45,279 bases of DNA from Gemmatimonadota bacterium (GTDB taxonomy: Bacteria; JAAXHH01). How positions within the stretch are numbered: the stretch's first letter is position 1; every line of letters begins with the position of its first letter. Shown one piece after another: positions 8,107 through 16,591 of this stretch. The notes beneath the pieces are model-generated. The model was not told the DNA's origin and did not search any database. It saw only the letters and a program-made list of their open reading frames with translations. The stretch lies in assembly GCA_026713285.1 (NCBI GenBank), contig JAPOOT010000289.1:1-45279 (forward strand). The letters run 5' to 3'. Position numbers and translations under genes: made by a program.

Positions 8107-9606
8107 ATGCGACAGACGACGCTATACGCGCATACAAGGTTCCAGATCGCGCCGGTAGACCCGAGGATCTTCGGCGGGTTCCTGGAGCATATCGGCCGGG
8201 CCGTCTACGAGGGCGTGTATGATCCGGACTGCGCGCATGCGGACGAGGACGGATTCCGGAAGGACGTCATGGAGGCCCTCGAACGCCAGTCCATGACCGT
8301 CATGCGGTATCCCGGCGGAAATTTCGTCTCCGGCTACCATTGGATGGACGGCGTGGGCCCCCAGACCCTGCGTCCCACGGTGCGGGAACTCGCCTGGCAG
8401 AGCGTGGAGCCGAACGCCTTCGGAACGGACGAATTCATCCGGCTCTGCCGCAAGATGGACTGGCGGCCCATGCTCACGGTCAACCTTGGAACAGGCTCCC
8501 CCGAGGAAGCCAGGAACTGGGTCGAATATTGCAACTGTCCCGCGGGTACGAGTTACGCCGACCTGCGGGTGAGCAACGGGGAGAAAATGCCCTACGACGT
8601 CGACCTGTGGTGCCTGGGCAACGAGATGGACGGACACTGGCAGCTCGGTCACGTGCCGGCGGACCAGTACGCGATACGGGCCCAGCAGGCCGCGAAGATG
8701 ATGAAGGACGCGGACCGGCGGATCGAACTGGTCGCCTGCGGTTCCTGCTCCGTGGATATGTTCGAAACCTACATGGAATGGGACCGCCAGGTCCTCGACT
8801 ACCTGGGCGATTATGCCGACTACATCAGTCTCCATCGTTACGTGGGCAATCCGGAGGACGACACCCCGGACTACCTGGCGGTCACGAACTCCATCGACCG
8901 GCAAATCGAGGAGATGGACGCGGTTTGCCGTTTCGTTCAGGCAAAGCGAAGAAGCCCCAAACGCGCTTACCTGTGCTTCGACGAATGGAACGTCTGGTAC
9001 AAGAACCACGAAACGGACGGAGAGGGCAAATTCGCCCCGCACCTGGTGGAGGAGATCTACAATCTCGAAGACGCCCTCGTCGTGGCCGGTTTCCTGAACA
9101 GCTTCGTACGCCACGCCGACACGGTTCGCATCGCGAACATAGCCCAGATCGTCAATGTCATCGCCCCGCTGATGACGCGGGGCGACGACCTGCTCGTACA
9201 GTCCATATTCCACCCCTTCACGATGTATGCGAAGCGGCGCGAAGGCACGTCGCTGCGGCTAAGCGTGGATGGCGCAAGCTACAAGAGCGAGCAGTACGGC
9301 CGGGTGAACTACATTGACGCCGCCATGATACAGAACGACAGCGTGCTGAACGTCTTTGTGACGAACCGAAGCACGGACACCGCCGTACCCCTCCGCATCG
9401 TGCTCGAAGACCGGCCGATCGAATCGCTGGTCAGCGCCGAAATCCTTACCGGGGGCGAAGATCCAAAGGCCGCCAATTCGTTCGAGCAGCCGGACCGGGT
9501 CGTCAAGCAGCCGTTCCGGGAGATAAAGATCGCCGGGGGCAGGGTGCAGTGCTTTCTACCCCCGTTGTCCTTCGCGGCCATGACCTTCGAACTCGAGAAA
9601 TGGTAG
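8107..9606 (+). CDS. Alpha-L-arabinofuranosidase, glycoside hydrolase family 51
   Basis: The 499-residue protein has the size and architecture of GH51 (TIM barrel plus C-terminal beta domain). GH51 enzymes retain configuration and release terminal L-arabinofuranose from arabinan, arabinoxylan or arabino-oligosaccharides. The acid/base glutamate is in CLGNEMDG (about E173) and the nucleophile in CFDEWNVWY (about E293), both with canonical surroundings. No signal peptide is seen, so it should act in the cytosol on imported oligosaccharides. I chose ATG 8107, ten bases after AGGGAG; a GTG at 8098 is too close to that site. It precedes a sugar ABC transporter module on the same strand, which fits uptake followed by intracellular cleavage. 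Confidence 0.93.
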   Translation: MRQTTLYAHTRFQIAPVDPRIFGGFLEHIGRAVYEGVYDPDCAHADEDGFRKDVMEALERQSMTVMRYPGGNFVSGYHWMDGVGPQTLRPTVRELAWQSVEPNAFGTDEFIRLCRKMDWRPMLTVNLGTGSPEEARNWVEYCNCPAGTSYADLRVSNGEKMPYDVDLWCLGNEMDGHWQLGHVPADQYAIRAQQAAKMMKDADRRIELVACGSCSVDMFETYMEWDRQVLDYLGDYADYISLHRYVGNPEDDTPDYLAVTNSIDRQIEEMDAVCRFVQAKRRSPKRAYLCFDEWNVWYKNHETDGEGKFAPHLVEEIYNLEDALVVAGFLNSFVRHADTVRIANIAQIVNVIAPLMTRGDDLLVQSIFHPFTMYAKRREGTSLRLSVDGASYKSEQYGRVNYIDAAMIQNDSVLNVFVTNRSTDTAVPLRIVLEDRPIESLVSAEILTGGEDPKAANSFEQPDRVVKQPFREIKIAGGRVQCFLPPLSFAAMTFELEKW

Positions 9607-9686
9607 TCCGCTGGCCGCGCGTCGGAACAATCCGGAGATCTAAGGTTTCAGTTCCGGCGTGATCTGCACGCTTGCGCAATCTTCCC

Positions 9687-11033
9687 ATGCCAGATATCCC
9701 AGAACGTGACACACTTTCCCGCCGCGCCGCCCTCAGGATCGGCGGCGGCGCCCTGCTCGGCGCGGCCCTGCTCGGCTGCGGAGGGAGCCGGGACGACCGG
9801 ACAGTCCTGCGATTCATGACGGCGCAGACCCTGGAAAAGCACCGGTCCCTCGAGCCGCTCATCGCCGAGTTCATGGAGATCCATCCCGGCATCCGGATCG
9901 AACACGTGAAGGTGCCCTGGGACCAGGCCCATTCGAAGTATCTCACGGCGATCCTCGGCGGCGCGCCTCCCGACGTCATGACCATTCCGAGCTGGTGGGT
10001 GACCGAGTTCCGCGCCATGGGCGCCCTCGAGGACCTCGCCCCGTGGGTCCGGGACTGGCCCCATCTGCAGGGGTATACGGAGCAGGTGAAACGGCTGACC
10101 CGGGCGACCATGGCCTTCGACGGGGACCGGGTCTTCGGCCTGCCCACGGAAGTGGCCGTCCGGTCCATGTTCTATCGCACCGAATGGCTCGAGGAACACG
10201 GACTCGAGCCGGCGCAGACGCGCGAGGAGTGGCGCGCACTGCTCGAGCGGATCACGGATCCGGGCAGACAGCGCTACGGGTACGCCCTCCGCGGCGCCCG
10301 GGGCGGTTTCTGGTCGTGGTGGCCCATCGCCCAGGAATACGCCGGGTCCAACGCGTGGTTCGACGATGACCACCGGTGCATTATAAACAGTCCGGAGCAC
10401 GTGGCGGGACTGTCCTACTGGAACGACCTCTACCAGGACGGGCTCGCACCGCCCGACTCGCTGAACTGGGGTTTCAACGAGCTGGTCCAGGGATTCTGGT
10501 CGGGACTCTGCGGCACGATGGAACAGGATCCGGAGGTGGTCCGGACCTGCCTGGAGCACGGCCTGGACGAAAGTACCCTCACCATCACGGTCATGCCCGC
10601 CGGCCCCAGGGCCCGCGTGGCCCTGTCCGACGGAGGGTATACGTCCATGTCTTCGGCATCTCCTAACAAGGACGAAGCCTGGACCTTTCTCAGCTGGCTG
10701 ATGGCGCCCGAACAGCGGCTTCGGTACTGCAGGGACGTCAACATGATCCCGCCCTTTGCCGAGAACCTCAGGGATCCCGCGTTCGGGCAGGGCCTCTACC
10801 AGTCCTTCGTGGAAATGGTGAGCGATCCGGCGATCATACAGAACTGGTATCCCAACTACCTGCCTGAAATGGGCGAGTTTCTCGAGGTGCGGGTGACCGA
10901 GGAGCACCAGAAGATGCTGCTGAAGAGACAGTCTCCGCGGGACGCTCTCGACCGCCTGGCCGATTTCCTGACCCGTGCCCAGCGGAACTACGTTGACCGT
11001 CACGGCCCGGACACGCCCCGGCCGCCTGTGTAA
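9687..11033 (+). CDS. Sugar ABC transporter solute-binding lipoprotein (Tat type), copy 1
   Basis: This is a family-1-type extracellular solute-binding protein (448 residues) that would deliver an oligosaccharide or sugar to the permeases encoded downstream. The N-terminus carries a twin-arginine signal (SRRAALRIGG) and a lipobox LLGC with C31 as the lipidated residue, so it is exported folded and lipid-anchored. The fold signature of cluster B/D binding proteins is present (PDVMTIPSWWVTEF, YALRGARGGFWSWWP, NSPEHVAGLSYWNDLY). The start ATG 9687 is preferred over TTG 9672. It is closely similar over its whole length to the next protein, so the two arose by tandem duplication. Confidence 0.9.
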   Translation: MPDIPERDTLSRRAALRIGGGALLGAALLGCGGSRDDRTVLRFMTAQTLEKHRSLEPLIAEFMEIHPGIRIEHVKVPWDQAHSKYLTAILGGAPPDVMTIPSWWVTEFRAMGALEDLAPWVRDWPHLQGYTEQVKRLTRATMAFDGDRVFGLPTEVAVRSMFYRTEWLEEHGLEPAQTREEWRALLERITDPGRQRYGYALRGARGGFWSWWPIAQEYAGSNAWFDDDHRCIINSPEHVAGLSYWNDLYQDGLAPPDSLNWGFNELVQGFWSGLCGTMEQDPEVVRTCLEHGLDESTLTITVMPAGPRARVALSDGGYTSMSSASPNKDEAWTFLSWLMAPEQRLRYCRDVNMIPPFAENLRDPAFGQGLYQSFVEMVSDPAIIQNWYPNYLPEMGEFLEVRVTEEHQKMLLKRQSPRDALDRLADFLTRAQRNYVDRHGPDTPRPPV

Positions 11034-11123
11034 AGCGGCGGTCCCGCGAGGCCGGCCGCCGGCCTAAAGCAGTGGTCCCGCGAGACCGGCAGCCGCGACA
11101 GCACAAGGAACAGGACCGATTCG

Positions 11124-12548
11124 ATGCGCCATCACGCGAATCCCGGCTCGAAACCCCGTCGAATTACCCGTCGCGACATGTTGCGGCTCGGTAGCGCGGC
11201 CTTTGCGGGCGCGGCCTTTGTGGGCGCGACCGTCCTCGGCTGCGGCGGCGGAGACGGCCGACGGACCGTCACGGTCTTCAGTCCCATGGGCGAAGTAAAG
11301 AACCTCGCCCTGCGCCGGCAGGTCGAACGCTTCATGGCGTTGCGGGACGACTTGCGCGTGGAGTTGATCCCCGCGCCGTGGGACCAGGGGCACGCCAAGC
11401 TGCTGACCATGATCGCCGGCGGCAACCCGCCCGACGTGATCGCGGCGACGGGACAGTGGATGGCCGAATTCCGGGCCATGGGCGCTATAGAGGACCTGAC
11501 GCCCTGGTACGCGTCGTGGCCGCATCGCGATGCCTTCACGCGTACGGGTCTGCTCCGGTGCGAGAGCAGCATGGCCATCGAGGATGGACGGGTATACGGG
11601 CTGCCGCTGGAACTGACGACGCGGGCCATGTTCTATCGCAGGCGGTGGCTGGACGAGCAGGGCCTGGTACCCGCGGCGACCCGGACCGGGTGGCGCGCGT
11701 TGCTCGAGCGGATCACGGACAGGGACCGTTACGGCTACGCCCTGCGGGGGGCCCGGGGCGGATTCTGGACCTGGTGGCCCATACTGGAGGAGTTCTCCGG
11801 TACGAACGAGTGGTTCGACAGGGATCACAACTGCATTATCAACAGTCCGGCGCACGTGGAAGGGCTGACCTACTGGAACGACATTTACCAGGACGGCCTG
11901 GCGCCGGTGGACTCGGTGAACTGGGGCTACAACGAACTGGTGCAGGGTTTCTGGTCCGGGGTCTGCGGTTGCATCGAACAAGACCCTGAAGTGGTGCGCA
12001 CCTGCCTGGAACACGGCATGGACGAATCGACCCTGGTTACCGCCGCCATGCCGGCCGGTCCCCGGGCCCACGTGGCTTCCAACGACATCTGGATCCTCTC
12101 GATCTCAAGCGCCGCGAAGAATACGGACGACGCCCTGGCGTTTTACGAATGGATGATGTCGCCGGAACAGCTCATCGCCTACAGCAAGGACGCGAGCGTA
12201 CTTCCTACGGTGAAGCAGGGCATGGACGACCCCTATTTCGGCCAGGGATTCCTGCAGCCGTTCATGGACATGGCCACCGATACGAGGTTCCTGCAAAACT
12301 GGTACCCGAGCTACCTGCCCGAAATGGGCGAATTCATCGAGGTGCTGGTCACCGAGGAACAGCAGAAGATGCTCCTGGGAAGGCAGTCTCCGCGGGAAAC
12401 GCTCGACCGGCTGGCAGACTTCCTGGACCGGGCCCAGCGGCGTCACGTGGATCGGCACGGTCCCGATACACCCAGGCCACCCAGGCCGTCCGATACGCCG
12501 GAACCGTCCGTGCCGTCCGAACCGTCCGGTACGTCCCGGCCGTCTTAG
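11124..12548 (+). CDS. Sugar ABC transporter solute-binding lipoprotein (Tat type), copy 2
   Basis: This 474-residue paralogue of the preceding gene shares blocks such as YALRGARGGFW and QDPEVVRTCLEHG. It has its own twin-arginine signal (TRRDMLRLGS) and lipobox VLGC (C40). Unlike copy 1 it ends with an extra tail rich in Pro, Ser and Thr (about the last 30 residues), probably disordered. Both copies precede a single permease pair, so they may feed the same channel with different ligands. The 90-base gap between the copies holds two imperfect copies of GTCCCGCGAGRCCGGC. The permease gene begins 37 bases after the stop. Confidence 0.9.
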   Translation: MRHHANPGSKPRRITRRDMLRLGSAAFAGAAFVGATVLGCGGGDGRRTVTVFSPMGEVKNLALRRQVERFMALRDDLRVELIPAPWDQGHAKLLTMIAGGNPPDVIAATGQWMAEFRAMGAIEDLTPWYASWPHRDAFTRTGLLRCESSMAIEDGRVYGLPLELTTRAMFYRRRWLDEQGLVPAATRTGWRALLERITDRDRYGYALRGARGGFWTWWPILEEFSGTNEWFDRDHNCIINSPAHVEGLTYWNDIYQDGLAPVDSVNWGYNELVQGFWSGVCGCIEQDPEVVRTCLEHGMDESTLVTAAMPAGPRAHVASNDIWILSISSAAKNTDDALAFYEWMMSPEQLIAYSKDASVLPTVKQGMDDPYFGQGFLQPFMDMATDTRFLQNWYPSYLPEMGEFIEVLVTEEQQKMLLGRQSPRETLDRLADFLDRAQRRHVDRHGPDTPRPPRPSDTPEPSVPSEPSGTSRPS

Positions 12549-12584
12549 CCACCCGGGCCGAACGGCACCCTGAAACCCCACGCC

Positions 12585-13466
12585 ATGAAAAAAGCCGAAC
12601 CCTATCTGCTCCTGACGCCGGCCTACCTGCTCATCGCGGGATTCCTGTTCTACCCCATGGCCACGGTGTTCCTGCTATCGCTACGGGAATACCAGCTCAT
12701 GGATCCACTCAATACGCCCTTCGTCGGGCTGGACCAGTACGCCGCCATGGCGGGAGACGAGTACTTCTGGCGGAGTCTGTGGAATTCCGTGGTCTGGGTG
12801 GTCGTATCGTTGTTCTTCCAGTTCCTGCTCGGATTCTGTCTGGCGCTGCTGCTTAACAGCACGCGGTTCTGGGGAAGGGGGATCTTCCAGGCAATTGTTT
12901 TCGCCCCGTGGGCGGTATCGGGCTTCCTGATCGCCATCATCTGGGCATGGCTGCTGAACGGGGAATTCGGGCTGGTCAACGACCTACTCATCCGGACCGG
13001 ACTGGTGGATCAGAAAATCGGGTTTCTGTCTCGCGGGGAGACGGCACTCCTCTCCTGCGTGCTGGCCAATATCTGGTTCGGGGTCACCTTCTTCGCCGTC
13101 ATGCTCTTCGCCGCCCTGCAGGCCATCCCGCCGAGTCTTTACGAAGCGGCCGACATGGATGGCGCCACGGCCTGGCAGTCCTTCTGGCGCGTCACCGCGC
13201 CCATGGTGAAACCGGCGATCGTCATCACAGTACTTCTGCGGGCGATCTGGATATTCAACTGGGCGGACCTCATCTGGGTCATGACCGGGGGCGGTCCGGC
13301 CGGGGCGTCCCGGACCCTGTCCCTCTATGTTTTCCAGAAGGCCTTCCTGGGGCTGGACTTCGGGTATTCGGCCGCACTGGGCGTGGCGTTGACCGTAGTC
13401 TCCCTGGTCTTCACCGCCGTTTTCCTCCGGGCAACGAGGTTTTACGGCGACGAGGCCGCCCTGTGA
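12585..13466 (+). CDS. Sugar ABC transporter permease, MalF/UgpA type
   Basis: The 293-residue integral membrane protein has about six transmembrane helices and a cytoplasmic coupling loop of the EAA type (SLYEAADMDGATAWQSFWRV, near 185-205) that docks on an ABC ATPase. Such proteins form heterodimeric channels with a MalG-type partner, here encoded 11 bases downstream. Together with the two upstream binding proteins this makes a carbohydrate importer. No ATPase gene is in the cluster; importers of this kind often share one MsmX/UgpC-type ATPase encoded elsewhere. Confidence 0.92.
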   Translation: MKKAEPYLLLTPAYLLIAGFLFYPMATVFLLSLREYQLMDPLNTPFVGLDQYAAMAGDEYFWRSLWNSVVWVVVSLFFQFLLGFCLALLLNSTRFWGRGIFQAIVFAPWAVSGFLIAIIWAWLLNGEFGLVNDLLIRTGLVDQKIGFLSRGETALLSCVLANIWFGVTFFAVMLFAALQAIPPSLYEAADMDGATAWQSFWRVTAPMVKPAIVITVLLRAIWIFNWADLIWVMTGGGPAGASRTLSLYVFQKAFLGLDFGYSAALGVALTVVSLVFTAVFLRATRFYGDEAAL

Positions 13467-13476
13467 GGAATGGAAG

Positions 13477-14310
13477 ATGATCCGGACGCAACCATTGCGC
13501 CGCCTGCTGCAGGTCGCCGGACTGAGCGCGTTTTTTGTCTTTGCGGTCTTCCCAGTGTACTGGATGGTGGTCACTTCGCTGACGCCGGAGAAGGATCTTT
13601 TCGTCTGGCCCCTGAAGTATTTCCCATCAGCGCCCACGCTGGAACACTACGCCGCGGCCTTCCTCCGCACCGACATTCCCCGGTTCTTCACCAACAGCAT
13701 CATGGTCGCCAGTCTGGCCTCGGCCTGTACGTTGACCGTATCCGTGATGGGAGGCTACGCCCTCGCGCGCTACCGTTTCCGGGGCCGGAAGGTCACGCTC
13801 CTGATGTTCCTGGCGACCCAGATGATGCCCGTGGTGGTGCTGATCGTCCCGCTCTTCATCATCTTCCGGATGCTCGGTCTGCTCAACACGCTCTACAGCC
13901 TGATGATCGTTTACACCGTGCTGAACATCCCCTTCTGCACGCTCATGATGCAGGGTTTCTTCGCGGGCGTCCCGTCGGAACTCGAAGAGGCCGCCATGGT
14001 GGACGGGTGCAACCGGATGGGTGCGATCCTGCGCGTGGCCGTGCCGCTGACCCGGCCCGGCCTGATCGCGACCTTTCTGTTCGCGTTCATCGGCGCATGG
14101 AATGAACTGCTCTTCGCGGTGATGTTCCTGAACTCGGAATCCACTTTCACTCTGCCCGTCGGCCTGTACAACTTCATCAGCAAGTACGACATACACTGGG
14201 GACGCATGATGGCCGGCGCCACCCTGGCGCTGCTTCCGGCGCTGGCCGTGTTCGCCTTCGTACAGCGGTATATGGTGCGGGGGCTGGCCCTGGGGGCGGT
14301 GAAAGGATAG
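13477..14310 (+). CDS. Sugar ABC transporter permease, MalG/UgpE type
   Basis: The 277-residue partner permease has an N-terminal helix, a periplasmic segment with the typical FVWPLKYFPSAPTLEHY pattern, five further helices and an EAA loop (ELEEAAMVDGCNRMG). It closes the transporter operon that begins at 9687. The next gene (14372) is on the opposite strand, with 61 bases between stops. The module as a whole, downstream of a GH51 arabinofuranosidase, suggests import of arabinose-containing oligosaccharides; that substrate is inference from context only. Confidence 0.92.
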   Translation: MIRTQPLRRLLQVAGLSAFFVFAVFPVYWMVVTSLTPEKDLFVWPLKYFPSAPTLEHYAAAFLRTDIPRFFTNSIMVASLASACTLTVSVMGGYALARYRFRGRKVTLLMFLATQMMPVVVLIVPLFIIFRMLGLLNTLYSLMIVYTVLNIPFCTLMMQGFFAGVPSELEEAAMVDGCNRMGAILRVAVPLTRPGLIATFLFAFIGAWNELLFAVMFLNSESTFTLPVGLYNFISKYDIHWGRMMAGATLALLPALAVFAFVQRYMVRGLALGAVKG

Positions 14311-14371
14311 CGGACCAGGGAGAGCAGGATCAGGCCAACTGGATCGGGATAGCGGAATCGGTGGAGCAGGG

Positions 14372-15172
14372 TCAGGGCAGCAGGATCGGGCGGACCCACA
14401 CGAGATAAACCTGTCCGCCGGAACGGATCGCCTGGTGTTCGGTCAGCACACGGTATGCTTCGCGGGCCGGTGATCCGGAGAGCGTGCGGTATCCGCGCGG
14501 GCGATTCCCCTTCACCTCGGCCAGGTCAATCGAATCCAGCGGCCAGTCCACGGCTTCGCCGGCCTGGTCCGCCATGTACCGGGGCAGCTTCTGCACGGCG
14601 ATCTCGACGCGATCGGGAACGAAGGGTTCCGCCCTTGGATGGGTGAATCCTGCGAGGAACAGGTTGAACTTGTACATGGATCTCCACGCCGGGGCGATCA
14701 CTTCGTTGCCGGAACGGGCCTCGAGCAACGCGGGCGAGTAGGTGTGAAGGCTTGGGGGTGCGTGCATTCCGATCCAGATGGTCACCTTGTCGTTGTCTTC
14801 CCGAAAAGGTTTCTGTATGCTCTGGGCATAGGGTAATTCATTATCGAGCCATTCGTTGGTCAGGCTCGTAAGGCCGAAGCTGCTCTGCAGGATCACGTAC
14901 AGTCCGGCAACCTCATGTTCTTCCAGCTGGACCTGCCGGTGGAGCGCATCGGCATCGTCGTCCCGAAATACGACAATTCCATTTCCGTAGATCACGATCT
15001 GCGGTGTACGCGAAAGAAAAACCTTGTGTACGGTGGTCGATGCGCGGACTACTTTACGCCAGATCGCCGGGTCGACATTGGATCCGTGAACCTCACCGGC
15101 CTTCAGGATCCCCGCCAGCAGGAGCAGGAGGCCGGGGACCAGGTTTCTGAGCGTACGTTGGACGCTATTCAT
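14372..15172 (-). CDS. Secreted protein of unknown function
   Basis: The 266-residue protein begins with a typical Sec signal peptide (basic MNSVQRTLRNL, hydrophobic core, cleavage near LKAGEVHGS). The mature part has mixed alpha/beta character without motifs I recognise: a VHKVFLSRTPQIVIYGNGIVVF strand-rich start, an acidic helix, and many aromatic residues. No cysteines stand out and there are no membrane helices beyond the signal. It should be periplasmic or exported. It is convergent with the sugar permease gene, and a small zinc-ribbon ORF lies divergently upstream. No function is assigned. Confidence 0.7.
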   Translation of the reverse strand: MNSVQRTLRNLVPGLLLLLAGILKAGEVHGSNVDPAIWRKVVRASTTVHKVFLSRTPQIVIYGNGIVVFRDDDADALHRQVQLEEHEVAGLYVILQSSFGLTSLTNEWLDNELPYAQSIQKPFREDNDKVTIWIGMHAPPSLHTYSPALLEARSGNEVIAPAWRSMYKFNLFLAGFTHPRAEPFVPDRVEIAVQKLPRYMADQAGEAVDWPLDSIDLAEVKGNRPRGYRTLSGSPAREAYRVLTEHQAIRSGGQVYLVWVRPILLP

Positions 15173-15216
15173 AGACTGTTTTCTCGATCTTCGACTGTTT
15201 CTTCGATTTCATTCCT

Positions 15217-15375
15217 ATGCGATGCAACCGCTGCAACCGATCCATGGACGAGGCAAAGCGCAGTTTTCACAAGCAGCGCAAGTGGCGGTGCCCTTCCTGC
15301 GGCCGCATCAGGTTCCAGCGCGCCAGGTCCAGGGGCCGGACCGCCCGGTCCGAGAAACACCGCCGCGGAGACTGA
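15217..15375 (+). CDS. Small zinc-ribbon protein
   Basis: This 52-residue ORF starts MRCNRCNRSMDEAK and contains two CxxC knuckles, at C3/C6 and at C25/C28 (RCPSCGR), separated by 18 residues. That is the classical spacing of a treble-clef or zinc-ribbon module. The C-terminal half is strongly basic (RFQRARSRGR), which suggests nucleic-acid binding. Codon third positions are GC-rich like the neighbouring genes. No clear ribosome-binding site is visible, and the ORF lies on the opposite strand in the gap between two minus-strand genes, so I am moderately sure it is real. Confidence 0.5.
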   Translation: MRCNRCNRSMDEAKRSFHKQRKWRCPSCGRIRFQRARSRGRTARSEKHRRGD

Positions 15376-15400
15376 ATGTCCCGGGCGATTTCCTGCCGCA

Positions 15401-16324
15401 TCATGGGTTCAACTGCTCCATACGCTTTTCATAGGTAGACTTGTGCGCGGGATCGATCTCCATGAGCACTTCGTAGGCTTCCTTGGAAGGTTCCGCATCG
15501 GGGACTTCCGTGGGTGATTCCGCGCTGAATACGTCCGCCAGTTGCAGGTAATGGGCGTTCAGAAACTCCTTAAGACGCTCGTCCCTCGCGTTCTTTTTGT
15601 GAAGTTCGGCCATCAAATCCACGGCCTCGCGGCATAACGTCCGGGCCTCCACAAGCTTGTTTGCCTTCTGTGCCGCCAGCCCGCGGTAATACCGGTTACG
15701 GATCAGGCGATAAGGCCTGTAGTCATCTGCCAGAATGCCGTCGATCAGGTCGAGCCGTTCGTCCCAGCCCCGCTGAAACTCGCGGCTGAACCGTCCGTCC
15801 ACCGCGATGGCATTGGCGCGCTGGAAATGGCTGTCGCCGCCGAATTCCGTGTACTTGTCCAACTCGTGTCCGATCATGATGTGAACGTAGTAATCGATCA
15901 GCCACGTCAGGCCGTTGAACTGTTGATCGTCGTGCTGAAGCAGGTCCTCCCGTTCGTACTCGAATAGCCACCACCGGTCCAGGTATTTCAGGTCGGTACC
16001 GCTGTACACGGTCAGGCGCGAGCCGTACTGGGTCTTTACCGCGCTGCCGAGAAATGCCAGGATGGCTTCGAATCCCACGTGAACCGGCTCGGGAAGGTCT
16101 TCTTCCAGCCAGTCCCATTCTTCGATATAGTCGGTCATTGAACGGGAGAAGTCCGCCATGTGCTCGCGGTGCAGAACGGGCAGGGCTTCCAGGTGCACCA
16201 TGATCTCGGCTTCCACCTGCTGCCCGCTGGCTTCGTGCCACGGAAACACCGCCAGCCAGAGCGCCAACGCGCAGGTCCGTATCCACGCGCGATGTGGGGT
16301 TCTCCAATGTAGCGGCGAATCCAT
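15401..16324 (-). CDS. DUF4835 (PorD-like) secreted protein
   Basis: The 307-residue protein has a signal peptide ending near HEASGQ. The mature protein resembles DUF4835, the PorD-like family associated with type IX secretion/gliding in the Bacteroidota side of the tree. The resemblance is clearest in the block WLIDYYVHIMIGHELDKYTE followed by FGGDSHFQRA, which matches the family pattern of a Tyr-rich helix, an acidic turn, GG, then FQKA. The C-terminus (about 190-307) is helical and TPR-like. I chose ATG 16324, with GGAAG seven bases upstream; ATG 16354 is an alternative. The family assignment is from memory of its pattern, and the role in secretion is inference. No other por genes are in the window. 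Confidence 0.6.
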   Translation of the reverse strand: MDSPLHWRTPHRAWIRTCALALWLAVFPWHEASGQQVEAEIMVHLEALPVLHREHMADFSRSMTDYIEEWDWLEEDLPEPVHVGFEAILAFLGSAVKTQYGSRLTVYSGTDLKYLDRWWLFEYEREDLLQHDDQQFNGLTWLIDYYVHIMIGHELDKYTEFGGDSHFQRANAIAVDGRFSREFQRGWDERLDLIDGILADDYRPYRLIRNRYYRGLAAQKANKLVEARTLCREAVDLMAELHKKNARDERLKEFLNAHYLQLADVFSAESPTEVPDAEPSKEAYEVLMEIDPAHKSTYEKRMEQLNP

Positions 16325-16373
16325 ATGCGTGCTTCCGTTATCCAGGGTTCCCATTCGGTCGTCTTTCGTCGGA

Positions 16374-16402
16374 AAGCTAACCGCGGGGACGCGGCATGTC
16401 AA
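16374..16402 (-). promoter_or_regulatory. Sigma70-type promoter for the DUF4835 gene
   Basis: On the minus strand TTGACA (16402-16397) is followed after 17 bases by TAGCTT (16379-16374). Transcription would start near 16367, giving a 42-base leader to ATG 16324. It is back-to-back with the promoter of the radical SAM gene. Confidence 0.6.
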
Positions 16403-16460
16403 GCCTATCCCGCGCCCGCGCGTCGCGTACGGATCCCACGCGCTCCCACAGGCGCTGGCC

Positions 16461-16489
16461 TTGACACCCGGGTCCCGGTGCTGTATTTT
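16461..16489 (+). promoter_or_regulatory. Sigma70-type promoter for the radical SAM gene
   Basis: TTGACA at 16461-16466, a 17-base spacer, then TATTTT at 16484-16489. Predicted start of transcription is near 16496, ahead of both possible start codons of the radical SAM protein. Confidence 0.65.
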
Positions 16490-16591
16490 GGCCGTCCGTA
16501 GTGGATACAGGCACGATTGAGCGGCGCGGTGCGGCGGCGGCGACCGGCCCGGCCTGAATACGCGGCCGATCAGCGCTTTCTGGAAAGGTAC

